Shown here: positions 8,336 to 16,290 of the stretch, piece by piece
Numbering within the stretch: position 1 is the stretch's first letter
How the letters are laid out: every line of letters starts with the position of its first letter
Origin: an uncultured Carboxylicivirga sp.
GTDB lineage: Bacteria > Bacteroidota > Bacteroidia > Bacteroidales > Marinilabiliaceae
Assembly: GCA_947503525.1 (NCBI GenBank)
Contig: CANNEA010000010.1
Span: 124,001 to 188,000 of the forward strand
Reading direction: 5' to 3'
Length of the DNA stretch: 64,000 bases
Program-made: the position numbers and the translations under genes
The notes under the pieces: model-generated
Seen by the model: only the letters and a program-made list of their open reading frames with translations
The model's database searches: none
Told to the model about the DNA's origin: nothing

Positions 8336-9952
8336 ATGCTTTGCCTGATTGATTTTAAAGAAGACATTGAAAACATAGAGCTTCCTGAGTTTTTTACTAA
8401 TCCTTTTGACTATAGTCCGCACACGCTCTGTCTTCAGGCTGCCAAACAGCTACAATCAATACTTCCAGAACCTGATCCCAATGAAAAAGGAAAAATGTAT
8501 GGGGTATTAATCGTTAAAGATCAAGGTGGTAAAGTTGGATTTCTAGCCGCTTATTCAGGTAATGAGCAAAACATCACGCACTCCATTCCTTTTGTACCTC
8601 AAGTTTTTGACATCACTAATCCTGCGGGATTCTTTCGTAAGGGTGAAGCCGAACTTAATAAGATCAATGCTGAAATATCAAAAGCTGAGAATTCACCTCA
8701 ACATAAAGGCTTGCAACTTAAATTAAAATCAGCCAAAGAAGAGTCAAAAGACATTATAGATAAGGCAAAGGCAACAATTAAAGAGGCTAAAAAAAGAAGG
8801 GAACACTTAAGAGCGGAAGCAGAAAACGCAAATAACAAAGAGAAGCTATTTGATCAGCTTATTAATGAAAGCCAAACTGAAAAAAGTCAATTCAATAGAC
8901 TTAAGAAAGAGCTAAAACAGAAGGTAGATGATACTCAGCAGCAACTTGATCTATATCTTCAACAAATAAAGAATCTAAAACAAAAGCGAAAGAAACGATC
9001 TGCCCAATTGCAACAACGCCTGTTCGATAATTATATCTTTCTGAATGTCCTTACAGAGGAGAAAAGTGCAAGTGCAATTTTTAGTAATATAGCTTTAAAA
9101 ACGCCGCCTGCCGGGACGGGCGATTGCTGTGCACCCAAACTATTACAATATGCCTTCCTTAATCAATTAAAGCCCATTGCCATGGCTGAATTCTGGTGGG
9201 GTGCATCACCTAAAAAAGAGATTCGCCATCATGCTTATTTCTATCCGGCTTGCAACAGCAAGTGCAAACCCATTTTGGGCCATATGCTATCCGGGCTTAA
9301 ACTTGAGCATTACAAAAAGCCAATTAAGAAATTAGCCATAGAAGTGATTTATGAAGATGATACTATCGCAGTGATTAACAAACCAGCCGGTTTATTGTCT
9401 GTTCCCGGAAAAGAAAACCATGAGTCAGCTTATTCCCAAGTGAAAACACTTTACCCAATGGCGACAGGACCGCTAATTGTTCATCGTCTGGATATGGCTA
9501 CATCAGGCCTAATGCTTATTGCCCTTAACAAAGAAGCCCATGAACACTTGCAAAAGCAATTTCTAAATAAATCAATCCGTAAAAAATATGTCGCCATCGT
9601 AGACGGTATTATCGAGAAAGACTCTGGCACCATCAATTTACCGCTTCGCGTTGATTTAGATGACCGCCCCCGCCAATTGGTTTGCTTCGAACACGGAAAA
9701 GAAGCCATTAGCAAATGGGAAGTAATAGAAAGATATGAAAGCCAAACGAAAATACACTTTTATCCCATAAGCGGCCGAACGCACCAATTGCGTCTTCACG
9801 CAGCCCACATTAAGGGATTGAATGCTCCAATTGTAGGGGATCAGTTATACGGTTTAAAAGCAGAGCGTCTGCTTCTGCATGCTGAAGAAATTACTTTTAT
9901 TCATCCTGGAAAATTGGAGCAACTGACATTTAGTGTACAGGCGGAGTTTTAA
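8336..9952 (+). CDS. RluA-family pseudouridine synthase with N-terminal extension
   Basis: 538 residues. The C-terminal 200 residues are a RluA-type synthase: EDDTIAVINKPAGLLSVPG, then HRLDMATSGLMLIAL with catalytic Asp386, then the GRTHQLRLHAAHIKG motif. It converts uridine to pseudouridine in rRNA or tRNA; the exact site cannot be read. The first 330 residues are extra: an alpha/beta segment (1-100), a long charged coiled coil (about 103-228), and a block with paired cysteines (GDCCAPKLLQYA at 262-273, YPACNSKC at 303-310) and AMAEFWWG. That block is reminiscent of a metal site or deaminase-like fold. I recall similar long RluA proteins in gammaproteobacteria, so the architecture is not unique, but the job of the extension is unknown. 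It stands alone. Confidence 0.85.
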   Translation: MLCLIDFKEDIENIELPEFFTNPFDYSPHTLCLQAAKQLQSILPEPDPNEKGKMYGVLIVKDQGGKVGFLAAYSGNEQNITHSIPFVPQVFDITNPAGFFRKGEAELNKINAEISKAENSPQHKGLQLKLKSAKEESKDIIDKAKATIKEAKKRREHLRAEAENANNKEKLFDQLINESQTEKSQFNRLKKELKQKVDDTQQQLDLYLQQIKNLKQKRKKRSAQLQQRLFDNYIFLNVLTEEKSASAIFSNIALKTPPAGTGDCCAPKLLQYAFLNQLKPIAMAEFWWGASPKKEIRHHAYFYPACNSKCKPILGHMLSGLKLEHYKKPIKKLAIEVIYEDDTIAVINKPAGLLSVPGKENHESAYSQVKTLYPMATGPLIVHRLDMATSGLMLIALNKEAHEHLQKQFLNKSIRKKYVAIVDGIIEKDSGTINLPLRVDLDDRPRQLVCFEHGKEAISKWEVIERYESQTKIHFYPISGRTHQLRLHAAHIKGLNAPIVGDQLYGLKAERLLLHAEEITFIHPGKLEQLTFSVQAEF

Positions 9953-10029
9953 ACAACAAGATTGCCTTTGTAAAATTAATTTCCTGGCATAAAGACTGCT
10001 AATTTTTGGCTTTTATTATCTTTATATCA

Positions 10030-10575
10030 ATGCCAAAGAATTTTACCATATTTCCAATTCTCTTAACGCTCATCTGCCTCAATGTGAAGGCGCAAGTCGA
10101 TTCACATAACTATGAAGTGACATCCTCGGATTATAAAGAATATGGGCTTTCTATTGGGCTCAACTACGCTAAATACATGTATGGTGAACTAGGTTATTAC
10201 AATAGTTATGTTTGGGAAGCTGGTGGATTTCCGGCAACATCTTCAACAATGAACTATGCTATGGAATTTTCCTATTTTGATGATCTTATATTGGCACCAA
10301 AAATCCAAGGCAGACTACACTTTTATTTTTTCAACCTGAGCCTCTCTGCACTTTGCTATACAAACTTAGGTAATCATTATGCTTTCAAACTCAGACCCGA
10401 AGCTGGAATGGGTTTATGGAATTTTGATATCAATTACGGATATAACATCGGCATCTATAAAAACGAGTTTGAACAATGCAATATGCACCTACTTTCAATC
10501 AAATACTATTTAAGATTTAAAAGAAAACATCTTAATGAATATGACAGAGCTGGTAATATCGTAAGCAGGCATTAG
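10030..10575 (+). CDS. Exported protein of unknown function
   Basis: 181 residues from ATG at 10030; a TTG at 10006 in the same frame would put eight hydrophobic residues ahead of the signal peptide and is less likely. The first 21 residues are a signal peptide (KNFTIFPILLTLICLNVKAQ, Ala-Gln cleavage, common in Bacteroidota). The mature part is rich in Tyr and aromatic residues, alternates polar and hydrophobic residues (GLSIGLNYAKYMYGELGYY, KLRPEAGMGLWNFDINYGY), and ends FKRKHLNEYDRAGNIVSRH. This looks like a small beta-barrel or outer-membrane-associated protein. I do not recognise the family. It begins 77 bases after the pseudouridine synthase gene. Confidence 0.6.
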   Translation: MPKNFTIFPILLTLICLNVKAQVDSHNYEVTSSDYKEYGLSIGLNYAKYMYGELGYYNSYVWEAGGFPATSSTMNYAMEFSYFDDLILAPKIQGRLHFYFFNLSLSALCYTNLGNHYAFKLRPEAGMGLWNFDINYGYNIGIYKNEFEQCNMHLLSIKYYLRFKRKHLNEYDRAGNIVSRH

Positions 10576-10763
10576 TAAATCATAAAAAAGAAAATTTCAT
10601 TTCTGAAACTTGCCTTTCGAAGCGCATTAAGTGTTCAATCAAACTTATACATTTTACAGCAATAGTAAGGAATACTTGTTATATACCCCTCCTAAAACAC
10701 TTCCCTTAAACCATAGAGCAAAAAATATTATATATCTTTAAACTAATGAAATAGGACTCAAGT

Positions 10764-11321
10764 ATGGATAAGAAAAACGTTACACAAATATTAAATAACA
10801 ATTCGGGACCTGGAAGAGATGAACAGCTATACCCTTTGGTATACGACAATCTGCATTTGATTGCTGAAAAGTTATACGCCAGAGAACGAAAAGGACATAC
10901 ACTTCAGCCAACACTTTTGGTGAATGAGGCTTTTATGAGCTTAGTTGATCAGGACAATATAGATTGGAAAGGCCGATCACATTTTTTTGCAGTTGGAGCG
11001 CAAGCTATCCGTCGTATTCTAGTGCATCATGCACGAAATAAAAATGCGGACAAACGTGGTGGCGGTGCCCATAAAATTGATTTGGAAGAAGGCATTGCCT
11101 TTACGCCGGAGAAGGATGGAGTGGTATTGGCTTTAGATGAGGCTCTGGAACATTTAGCTGAAGTGCACGAAAGACAAGCTAAAGTGGTAGAACTAAAATT
11201 TTTCGGTGGAATGAAAATGCAGGAGATAGCCGATGAATTGGGCGTATCAATCAAAACCGTGGAGATTGACTGGAAAGTTGCCAAGGCCTGGCTAAAGAAA
11301 TTCCTGACTATGGACATTTAA
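10764..11321 (+). CDS. ECF sigma factor, Sig-70_X6 type
   Basis: 185 residues covering sigma region 2 (about 20-100, with LYPLVYDNLHLIAEKLYARE and QAIRRILVHHARNKNADKRG) and region 4 (about 125-183, with ELKFFGGMKMQEIADELGVS forming the helix-turn-helix). The sequence matches the group of ECF-like factors named X6, common in Planctomycetes and some Bacteroidota, rather than the FecI type. There is no anti-sigma gene directly beside it, so control may be by transcription or by another partner. Downstream lie six minus-strand genes for exported proteins that share upstream motifs; directing RNA polymerase to them is a reasonable guess but is not shown by sequence alone. Confidence 0.85.
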   Translation: MDKKNVTQILNNNSGPGRDEQLYPLVYDNLHLIAEKLYARERKGHTLQPTLLVNEAFMSLVDQDNIDWKGRSHFFAVGAQAIRRILVHHARNKNADKRGGGAHKIDLEEGIAFTPEKDGVVLALDEALEHLAEVHERQAKVVELKFFGGMKMQEIADELGVSIKTVEIDWKVAKAWLKKFLTMDI

Positions 11322-11400
11322 CATACTGTCCGTATATGGTGATTAATCATCAAACGTGATCAAAGCTATATAATGTTGACAAGTAATAATTAAGCCATTG

Positions 11401-11437
11401 AAAACAAAAGAGGCCGAATGCTTGTACACTCGACCTC
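11401..11437 (-). terminator. Rho-independent terminator of the C45-like gene
   Basis: Read on the minus strand: GAGGTCGAGTG, loop of 6, CATTCGGCCTC, then TTTTGTTTT. The stem has two G-U or compensated pairs. It starts 22 bases after the stop of the acyltransferase-like gene. Confidence 0.8.
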
Positions 11438-11458
11438 CCTTTTAAAAGCTATTATTAT

Positions 11459-12652
11459 TTAAAAATCAAACTGTATATAGTTATCGCCATTTGGTAATCC
11501 ATTAGTGACATACATTACAGGATTTCCATTTTGAGGAATCTCACAAATTACACTTTCAATCGTTTCGCTAATGGCTCCTTTTTCACTGATACGAATTGGC
11601 TTCGTACTTTTTAATTCTTTCATACCTTTCGCATCAATTGTGGTATAATTCTGGCGCAAAACTGATTCTGCAGTTTCATAACGCTCGACGGTTTTGGCTA
11701 CGCTAGGTTTTTTAGAGGTAATATCTCGTACAGTTGGCGCATTGGTCTGCAATGTGTGATTAGTGTGGATGGCATACGAACCATGTGTACTTTGTAATCC
11801 TTTAACATTTTTATCACCATAAACTTCAATCGATTTAACTTCCAGACGATCGCCAACCATATAGTTCATGGCCTGTGCAGATGGAATGTTCCTTAAATAG
11901 TTTTCTGCCTCGGAAAGCGAAGTTGTTTCAAGTACTTTTCTATTATTAAAAGCAACCGGGATACCAGAAGCATTTCGCTCCATATCCACAATAATATTAC
12001 AGCCCACCGCTACTCCTTTATTGTTAACACCGTTTTGAGCAAAGGTTCCGACAAAACTTGTTTGAAGAATGACCAAATCAGAATCGGGAAAAGAAATTTT
12101 ACTTACAACCACTCGATCTCTGAAGAAGGTCATTAAATCATTATTGTGTGTAACAAAATTGGGCAGATTCTCACGACCGAATACCCCTGTTGTGGTACAA
12201 TGGGCAACCTGATCGGCTGTTCCTCCTTTTTCCATTAAAAAGGCTAAATACTCATCCAAACTGTTATAAAGGAATAGTACTTTCATGTCAATTCCGGAAC
12301 CATAGGCCATGCCTTTCAATTCTTCATTTAAATCAGGCAGTTCTCTTTTAAGGTCTTGTAGGTATGAAGTCTGACTACAGAAGTCCTTTGCAAATTCTGT
12401 ACTATTTTTGTAATCGGAGTGTTCAACTATCCACTTGTCAAAATCGTTGATGGCTTCTTTTAACTCTGCCTTTAAGGCAGCGCCGTGTTGATAACCTCTA
12501 CCGAAGGCATTGGGTGCATCAATTTCGATATAATAAATACCGTCCTTAATTGTAAGCTCAGGGATTTCAGTCATTTTACCTGAAACATTACTACTGAAAA
12601 TTGCCGTTAAGGCTACTACTGCTGCTAATACTGAATTCTTTAAATTTTTCAT
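11459..12652 (-). CDS. Exported C45-family Ntn hydrolase / acyltransferase-like protein
   Basis: 397 residues with an N-terminal signal peptide (about 1-25, ending in NVSGK). It resembles acyl-CoA:6-aminopenicillanate acyltransferase-like (peptidase C45) proteins, which mature by self-cleavage before a Cys that then acts as nucleophile. The candidate is Cys152 in VAHCTTTGVFGRENLP; the segments GRGYQHGAAL, THNNDLMTFF and FAQNGVNNKGVAVGCNI match family landmarks. Such enzymes hydrolyse or transfer acyl groups on amide bonds; in exported form, targets could include acyl-homoserine lactones, bile-acid-like or peptide amides. Its leader carries the same TAGAACAGGG element and dyad variant as the neighbouring lipoprotein genes, so it likely belongs to their regulon. 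Substrate is unknown. Confidence 0.75.
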   Translation of the reverse strand: MKNLKNSVLAAVVALTAIFSSNVSGKMTEIPELTIKDGIYYIEIDAPNAFGRGYQHGAALKAELKEAINDFDKWIVEHSDYKNSTEFAKDFCSQTSYLQDLKRELPDLNEELKGMAYGSGIDMKVLFLYNSLDEYLAFLMEKGGTADQVAHCTTTGVFGRENLPNFVTHNNDLMTFFRDRVVVSKISFPDSDLVILQTSFVGTFAQNGVNNKGVAVGCNIIVDMERNASGIPVAFNNRKVLETTSLSEAENYLRNIPSAQAMNYMVGDRLEVKSIEVYGDKNVKGLQSTHGSYAIHTNHTLQTNAPTVRDITSKKPSVAKTVERYETAESVLRQNYTTIDAKGMKELKSTKPIRISEKGAISETIESVICEIPQNGNPVMYVTNGLPNGDNYIQFDF

Positions 12653-12845
12653 TGTTCTTTGTTTTAATTGAATTTTCTTGTTTAAATAGAACAGGGCCAG
12701 CCGGGAATAATTCCCCTTTTGGAAATTGAAAAAATAGCTGTTAAAGGGCTCTAAAAAGAAGAAAAGTCAGAAGCAACAAAAAGGCTTACGCACTAGGAAT
12801 AAAGGCGATGAGAAATGTATTGTTATTCCAGATGTTAGGGTAATG
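12653..12845 (-). promoter_or_regulatory. Leader with shared elements upstream of the C45-like gene
   Basis: The 193 bases upstream of the gene hold two elements shared with other genes here (given as plus-strand sequence). TAGAACAGGG lies at 12687-12696, 35 bases from the start codon. A variant of the dyad, TGTTAGGGTAATG, lies at 12833-12845, 181 bases from the start; its right half-site is altered. From 12846 to 12935 nothing is seen. Confidence 0.6.
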
Positions 12846-12935
12846 TTACTTAATAACAACTGCAGGCTATTGTTTTAATATGTTTGACATTGCCTCGGAA
12901 ACGCATTTTGTTGCTCTGGTATAAAGTCGATTTAA

Positions 12936-12967
12936 TAACAAACCAGGCTACCCAAAAGGATAGCCTG
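12936..12967 (-). terminator. Rho-independent terminator of the PepSY-like lipoprotein gene
   Basis: Minus strand: CAGGCTATCC, loop TTTT, GGGTAGCCTG (one mismatch), then GGTTTGTTATT. Same core (AGGCTAcC) as the terminators of the duplicated lipopeptide genes. Confidence 0.75.
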
Positions 12968-13005
12968 ATTGTTCAATGAGAATGTAAACGTTTTGAATGA
13001 ACTTC

Positions 13006-13596
13006 TTAGTCATCTATTGTTTTTCTTAAGAAATTTCCGTTCCCATCGAAATACAATTTGTACTCGGGATTCCCATCTAATTCAACTTCATATTCGCTAA
13101 TTTCCTCGCCTCTCATGCAAACTTTTACATCATCAATTGAGTGATGCGGAAACTGAGTCCTGATATAAGTTTTAATACTTTGCGGCAAACTATAGGAGGA
13201 AATCTTAATTCCACATCTAAGTTCTTTATCTCCCCCATTTCCACCACCTCCGATAGAAATACGTCCATTATTAGCTAAATATTCTCCATCTCCACTAAAG
13301 TAAAGTTCTCCATCACCTTCCATCTCCACATCGTAACGTGTGATTGTTTGGTTCTCATCCATGCAAACATCAACTTCGTCTATTTGTTGACCAGGAAGGT
13401 TGACACTAATGAAGTTGCTTATTTTTGCAGGCAAACTTGATTTGGGAAAATCAATATCACAAGTTTCTTGCTTTACTGGCGGAACGGGATTAGGGTTTAC
13501 CGGTTTGCTAGGCATTGGATCATAGCCTGTTTCACATGATGTCAACGCTGTTAATGTCAACACTACTAATACTGTAAATTTTGCTAAAGTTTTCAT
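13006..13596 (-). CDS. Lipoprotein with two PepSY-like (BLIP-like) repeats
   Basis: 196 residues. Signal peptide with lipobox LTSC, lipidated Cys21. Two related units follow. The first (about 46-105) runs CDIDFPKSSLPAKISNFI ... GQQIDEVDVCMDENQTI ... YDVEMEGDGELYFSGDGEYL. The second (about 127-192) runs CGIKISSYSLPQSIKTYI ... HHSIDDVKVCMRGEEIS ... YEVELDGNPEYKLYFDGNGNFL. This is the repeat of Bacteroidota PepSY-like / beta-lactamase-inhibitor-like proteins, secreted or lipid-anchored small domains often found in surface stress regulons. Each unit has two cysteines that could pair. Its leader has the dyad at 13782-13794. The linker between units (GGGGNGG) is glycine-rich. Confidence 0.8.
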   Translation of the reverse strand: MKTLAKFTVLVVLTLTALTSCETGYDPMPSKPVNPNPVPPVKQETCDIDFPKSSLPAKISNFISVNLPGQQIDEVDVCMDENQTITRYDVEMEGDGELYFSGDGEYLANNGRISIGGGGNGGDKELRCGIKISSYSLPQSIKTYIRTQFPHHSIDDVKVCMRGEEISEYEVELDGNPEYKLYFDGNGNFLRKTIDD

Positions 13597-13794
13597 TTTA
13601 AATTGTTTTTAATTATTTATAATTGATTGTTTGATTAGAGCAGTGCAGTCATCCATAATTTGCCCTGATCGATTCCCTATTTTACTTCGCTAAAAGGCTT
13701 AAGGATCTACAGAAAACATGAACTAACAGCAAAGGGAAACCGCATCAATAAAGAGGTACATAAAAAACAATATCAAGTTGAGGTTAGGGTAACA
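13597..13794 (-). promoter_or_regulatory. Leader with dyad upstream of the PepSY-like lipoprotein gene
   Basis: Plus-strand sequence GGTTAGGGTAACA at 13782-13794 is the dyad with its first base changed, 186 bases from the start codon. A weak version of the proximal element, TAGAGCAGTG, is at 13636-13645. The sequence GTACCTC (minus strand) follows the dyad at a longer distance (22 bases) than in the two best other sites (14 bases). Nothing else is seen in this gap apart from the terminator at 13883-13909. Confidence 0.55.
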
Positions 13795-13882
13795 TGTGAA
13801 ATAAAAAACCTTAATAGCATGGACTCTTTGGTTTGCAAATTGCCTTAAGAAGGGATGATGATAGTTGACTATTTTTAGGCAT

Positions 13883-13909
13883 AAAAAAAGGCTACCCTTT
13901 AGGCAGCCT
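13883..13909 (-). terminator. Rho-independent terminator of lipopeptide gene copy 1
   Basis: Minus strand: AGGCTGCC, loop TAAAG, GGTAGCCT (one G-U pair), then TTTTTTT. Located 30 bases after the stop codon. Confidence 0.85.
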
Positions 13910-13938
13910 CGAAAACACACTATATGAAAACACTAAAC

Positions 13939-14130
13939 TTAATCGCAATCTAATTCCCATCTTCCGTCGTCCCATTCCCAGTGGCATCCCGGAGGTGCTG
14001 GTTGACTTGGACGTCCATTTCCGTTTCCTCCTCTTCTGTCCGGTTCATAATTATCATCATCGCATGAAGAAAAACCAAAAGCCATTACGGCTAATACTAC
14101 TGTTACTAATGCTAATCTTACTTTTTTCAT
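13939..14130 (-). CDS. Small surface lipopeptide, copy 1
   Basis: 63 residues: signal peptide of 22 residues, lipobox FSSC with lipidated Cys23, then a 41-residue mature chain. The mature part starts CDDDNYE, which resembles the acidic lipoprotein export signal used by Bacteroidota to send lipoproteins to the cell surface. It continues with two arginines, a Gly/Asn-rich linker (GGNGNGR), a Pro-rich bend and a compact Trp-rich end with Cys49 and Cys62 that may form a disulfide (GCHWEWDDGRWELDC). I do not know this family. Copy 2 at 16099 has an identical mature chain and differs at only three signal-peptide residues (8, 19, 21), so the mature peptide is under constraint. Its own promoter region and terminator make it a single-gene unit. 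Confidence 0.8.
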   Translation of the reverse strand: MKKVRLALVTVVLAVMAFGFSSCDDDNYEPDRRGGNGNGRPSQPAPPGCHWEWDDGRWELDCD

Positions 14131-14339
14131 CGTTTTATTATTTAAATTATTATTGTTTTAATTGTTCTTGCTTGTTTAATTAGAACAGGGTCGGCTTTAA
14201 TAATAAACCCTCTTGATTACCCTAAGCATTAGGTGAGATTAAGGAGGAAAACAAGAAAAAATCAAGGGTGACATTTACCCCTCTCCTTAATTTAAGCGGG
14301 GTGCGGAGGTATAAAAACGATTGTGCTGTTAGGGTAACA
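14131..14339 (-). promoter_or_regulatory. Leader with dyad upstream of lipopeptide copy 1
   Basis: Plus-strand elements: TAGAACAGGG at 14181-14190 (51 bases from the start), an inverted repeat AGGGT (14187-14191) ... ACCCT (14207-14211), and the perfect dyad TGTTAGGGTAACA at 14327-14339 (197 bases from the start). On the minus strand the dyad is followed after 14 bases by ATACCTCC. The remainder up to 14478 shows nothing. Confidence 0.7.
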
Positions 14340-14478
14340 AAAGGAAAGAATAATTGTAATTACTTAAAAAAAGGATACTCCCTGATATGGCAAATAAAGC
14401 AATTGCATAAATCAATACCGGAGTTAATAAACTATATTAATCCATGGAGACAAGGCAGTCAAAGCATCAGATAACCCG

Positions 14479-14805
14479 TTACAGAAAAACGGTAAAGTAG
14501 ACACTAAAGATATTTACCCGGCTTTCAAACTCACCCCGATAAAACACACCACATTGATACTTACTGCCCATAATATCAATAACGGGTTCTATCTCAAGTA
14601 TAAATTCATCTTCGCGAGTATCATCAATAGCCTTAACCTCATAAATTGGAGTGATCTGGATAAAAGCCTTTTCATTAATAAGAAAGGACGAAACAATTTG
14701 TGCCGTAAAACCATGGTCTTCTTCCTGTAATTCAACAGGGACCGAATTATCGCATAGACATTCGATTTCCTGAAATAAAAAATGGCCGCCAAATCTGGCG
14801 ACCAT
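14479..14805 (-). CDS. Doubtful 108-codon frame, possible gene remnant
   Basis: The frame opens with ATG at 14803-14805 and ends at 14479. Its composition from residue 15 on looks protein-like, with hydrophobic/acidic alternation (AFIQITPIYEVKAIDDTRED, EFILEIEPVIDIMG). However, the ATG and first codons lie inside the terminator hairpin of the preceding gene, so translation from that ATG would need transcription through the terminator. No signal peptide or known domain is recognised. It may be the 3' part of a gene whose 5' end has been replaced by the neighbouring lipoprotein unit, or a real gene with another start. Kept at low confidence. Confidence 0.3.
   Translation of the reverse strand: MVARFGGHFLFQEIECLCDNSVPVELQEEDHGFTAQIVSSFLINEKAFIQITPIYEVKAIDDTREDEFILEIEPVIDIMGSKYQCGVFYRGEFESRVNIFSVYFTVFL
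14772..14805 (-). terminator. Rho-independent terminator of the 305-codon lipoprotein gene
   Basis: Minus strand: GGTCGCC, loop AGATTT, GGCGGCC (one G-U pair), then ATTTTTTATTT. It begins 23 bases after the stop of the gene at 14828-15745. Confidence 0.8.
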
Positions 14806-14827
14806 TATATTTAAATGTTTTTTTATT

Positions 14828-15745
14828 CTACATTGATTTAATTTCAATTCTAATATTGTCACTCGAAGCAAAGGACGTTCCATTGATGGCTTCAACTTTT
14901 ATCAGTCCTACTTTACCTCTCTCAGTTTTAAAAACGAATGTTTCACCTACTTTACATCCTTCCACTATATCAATTCCTGAATCCAATTGTAGCTTTGATA
15001 AGTAGTCGTAATCCACATTGTCCCAATCCACATCCTTTTTAATGTTAAAGAATGTTGAGTTACGCTGTTCCCATTGTTGTGTAGCTGTTGCCGAATTCTT
15101 TGCTACGGAATGGTTTGGAGAAATTATACTCGACTTCCTATTCTTATCATAGCTGTACAAAAAGTCTGTTTTATTTTGCTCTTCAAGGCTTAAGATATCA
15201 CCTGATCCGGCCTGAGCAAATACCTCTCCGGTACTGTTTGACATAAATGTTCCTTTTGATTGACCATCGGCATAAAACTGCGAATTATATAAAGTTGCCT
15301 GCCAGATTTTCATTTCTTTGACCATATTTTTATCAATGCTAATGTCATAATTGGCATTAAAAAATCGTCCTTCAACATCTTCAGCAATAACAACCAGGCG
15401 CGTGTCAACAGTTAAATTTTTAAGAGGGATCTCAAATTTCCAGATTTTATTGTCTTCACCAAAAGCATCGAACAGCATTGACTCCACCACTTCATCGCCA
15501 ATTAATTGTTTTAGATTGATTTCTTTTAATCCAACTTCAGAGCTTACATAACCTTTAATTACATGATCAGTACCTGGAGCAATTTTAACCTTATCCTTTC
15601 CCTGATTGAAAATAACACTTGGAGGAGCATTGTCAATTGGAGGAGTAGGTAGGTTTGGTTTTACCTCGTTATTTTCGCATGCTATAAAACTAAATAGTAT
15701 TAAAGATGCCATAAATGCTTTCAGAATTAATCTTAACTTTTTCAT
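14828..15745 (-). CDS. Lipoprotein of unknown function, Ig-like/FN-like N-terminal half
   Basis: 305 residues. Signal peptide with lipobox FIAC, lipidated Cys23, then a Pro/Asn-rich spacer (NLPTPPIDNAPPSVIF). Residues about 40-140 read like a beta-sandwich of the Ig-like/cadherin type found in Bacteroidota lipoproteins (PGTDHVIKGYVSSEVGLKEI, DTRLVVIAEDVEGRF). The C-terminal half (from about 155: GTFMSNSTGEVFAQAGSG, and KVGETFVFKTERGKVGLIKVEAI) may be a second beta domain. I cannot name the family. It sits between the two copies of the lipopeptide cassette and has the same leader elements (perfect dyad at 15942-15954), so it is probably controlled with them. Confidence 0.75.
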   Translation of the reverse strand: MKKLRLILKAFMASLILFSFIACENNEVKPNLPTPPIDNAPPSVIFNQGKDKVKIAPGTDHVIKGYVSSEVGLKEINLKQLIGDEVVESMLFDAFGEDNKIWKFEIPLKNLTVDTRLVVIAEDVEGRFFNANYDISIDKNMVKEMKIWQATLYNSQFYADGQSKGTFMSNSTGEVFAQAGSGDILSLEEQNKTDFLYSYDKNRKSSIISPNHSVAKNSATATQQWEQRNSTFFNIKKDVDWDNVDYDYLSKLQLDSGIDIVEGCKVGETFVFKTERGKVGLIKVEAINGTSFASSDNIRIEIKSM

Positions 15746-15954
15746 TGTTCTATTTTTAAATTAATTATTGTTTTAATTGTATTTGCTTGTTTGATTAGAA
15801 CAGGGCTAGCTTTAATTCTAAACCCTCTAAACTTTTCAAATTATAAGGTGGGACTCAAGAATAAAAAGAGTAAAAATCGAGGCATGTATTTTCCATAGCC
15901 TTTAAATCACGTGGGATATAGAGGTATTATACTAATTGAGATGTTAGGGTAACA
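15746..15954 (-). promoter_or_regulatory. Leader with dyad upstream of the 305-codon lipoprotein gene
   Basis: Plus-strand elements: TAGAACAGGG at 15796-15805 (51 bases from the start), AGGG...ACCCT (15822-15826), and the perfect dyad TGTTAGGGTAACA at 15942-15954 (197 bases from the start). On the minus strand ATACCTCT follows the dyad after 14 bases, the same spacing as at 14327. Bases 15955-16033 show nothing. Confidence 0.7.
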
Positions 15955-16041
15955 GTTGGTTGATATTACTATTATGTCACATTACTCCATATTTGTTTTC
16001 TTCTCAAAACCTATTCGAACCGTTGACAATTTTCTTGGCAC

Positions 16042-16069
16042 AAAAAAAAGGCTACCCTTTAGGTAGCCT
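16042..16069 (-). terminator. Rho-independent terminator of lipopeptide gene copy 2
   Basis: Minus strand: AGGCTACC, loop TAAAG, GGTAGCCT, then a run of eight T. Perfect 8-bp stem; same as copy 1 with one base change that restores a Watson-Crick pair. Confidence 0.85.
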
Positions 16070-16098
16070 CGAAAACACACTATATGAAAACACTAAAC

Positions 16099-16290
16099 TT
16101 AATCGCAATCTAATTCCCATCGTCCGTCATCCCATTCCCAGTGGCATCCCGGAGGTGCTGGTTGACTTGGACGTCCATTTCCATTTCCTCCTCTTCTGTC
16201 TGGTTCATAATTATCATCGTCGCATGAGGCAAAACTAAAAGCCATTACGGCTAATACTACTGTTACTACTGCTAATCTTACTTTTTTCAT
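16099..16290 (-). CDS. Small surface lipopeptide, copy 2
   Basis: 63 residues. Same layout as copy 1 at 13939: 22-residue signal, lipobox FASC with Cys23, acidic CDDDNYE start, Gly/Asn/Pro linker, and a Trp-rich end with Cys49 and Cys62. Differences from copy 1 are Leu8 to Val, Gly19 to Ser and Ser21 to Ala, all in the removed signal peptide. Its leader carries the perfect dyad at 16487-16499, which also lies 96 bases upstream of the divergent regulator-like gene at 16595. Confidence 0.8.
   Translation of the reverse strand: MKKVRLAVVTVVLAVMAFSFASCDDDNYEPDRRGGNGNGRPSQPAPPGCHWEWDDGRWELDCD

Larger units (their letters stand above)
13874..14345. repeat. Duplicated lipopeptide cassette, copy 1
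   Basis: About 470 bases that recur at 16034-16505: terminator, 63-codon lipoprotein gene, A-rich leader, TAGAACAGGG element, AGGGT...ACCCT inverted repeat and dyad, in the same order and orientation. The coding part and the outer leader (AACGATTGTGCTGTTAGGGTAACAA) are nearly identical; the middle of the leader has drifted. A 305-codon lipoprotein gene and a short frame lie between the copies. Confidence 0.85.

Noticed and set aside
13723-13920. 65-codon frame over the dyad and terminator region
   Set aside because: It runs through the regulatory site and the terminator of lipopeptide copy 1 and has no protein features.
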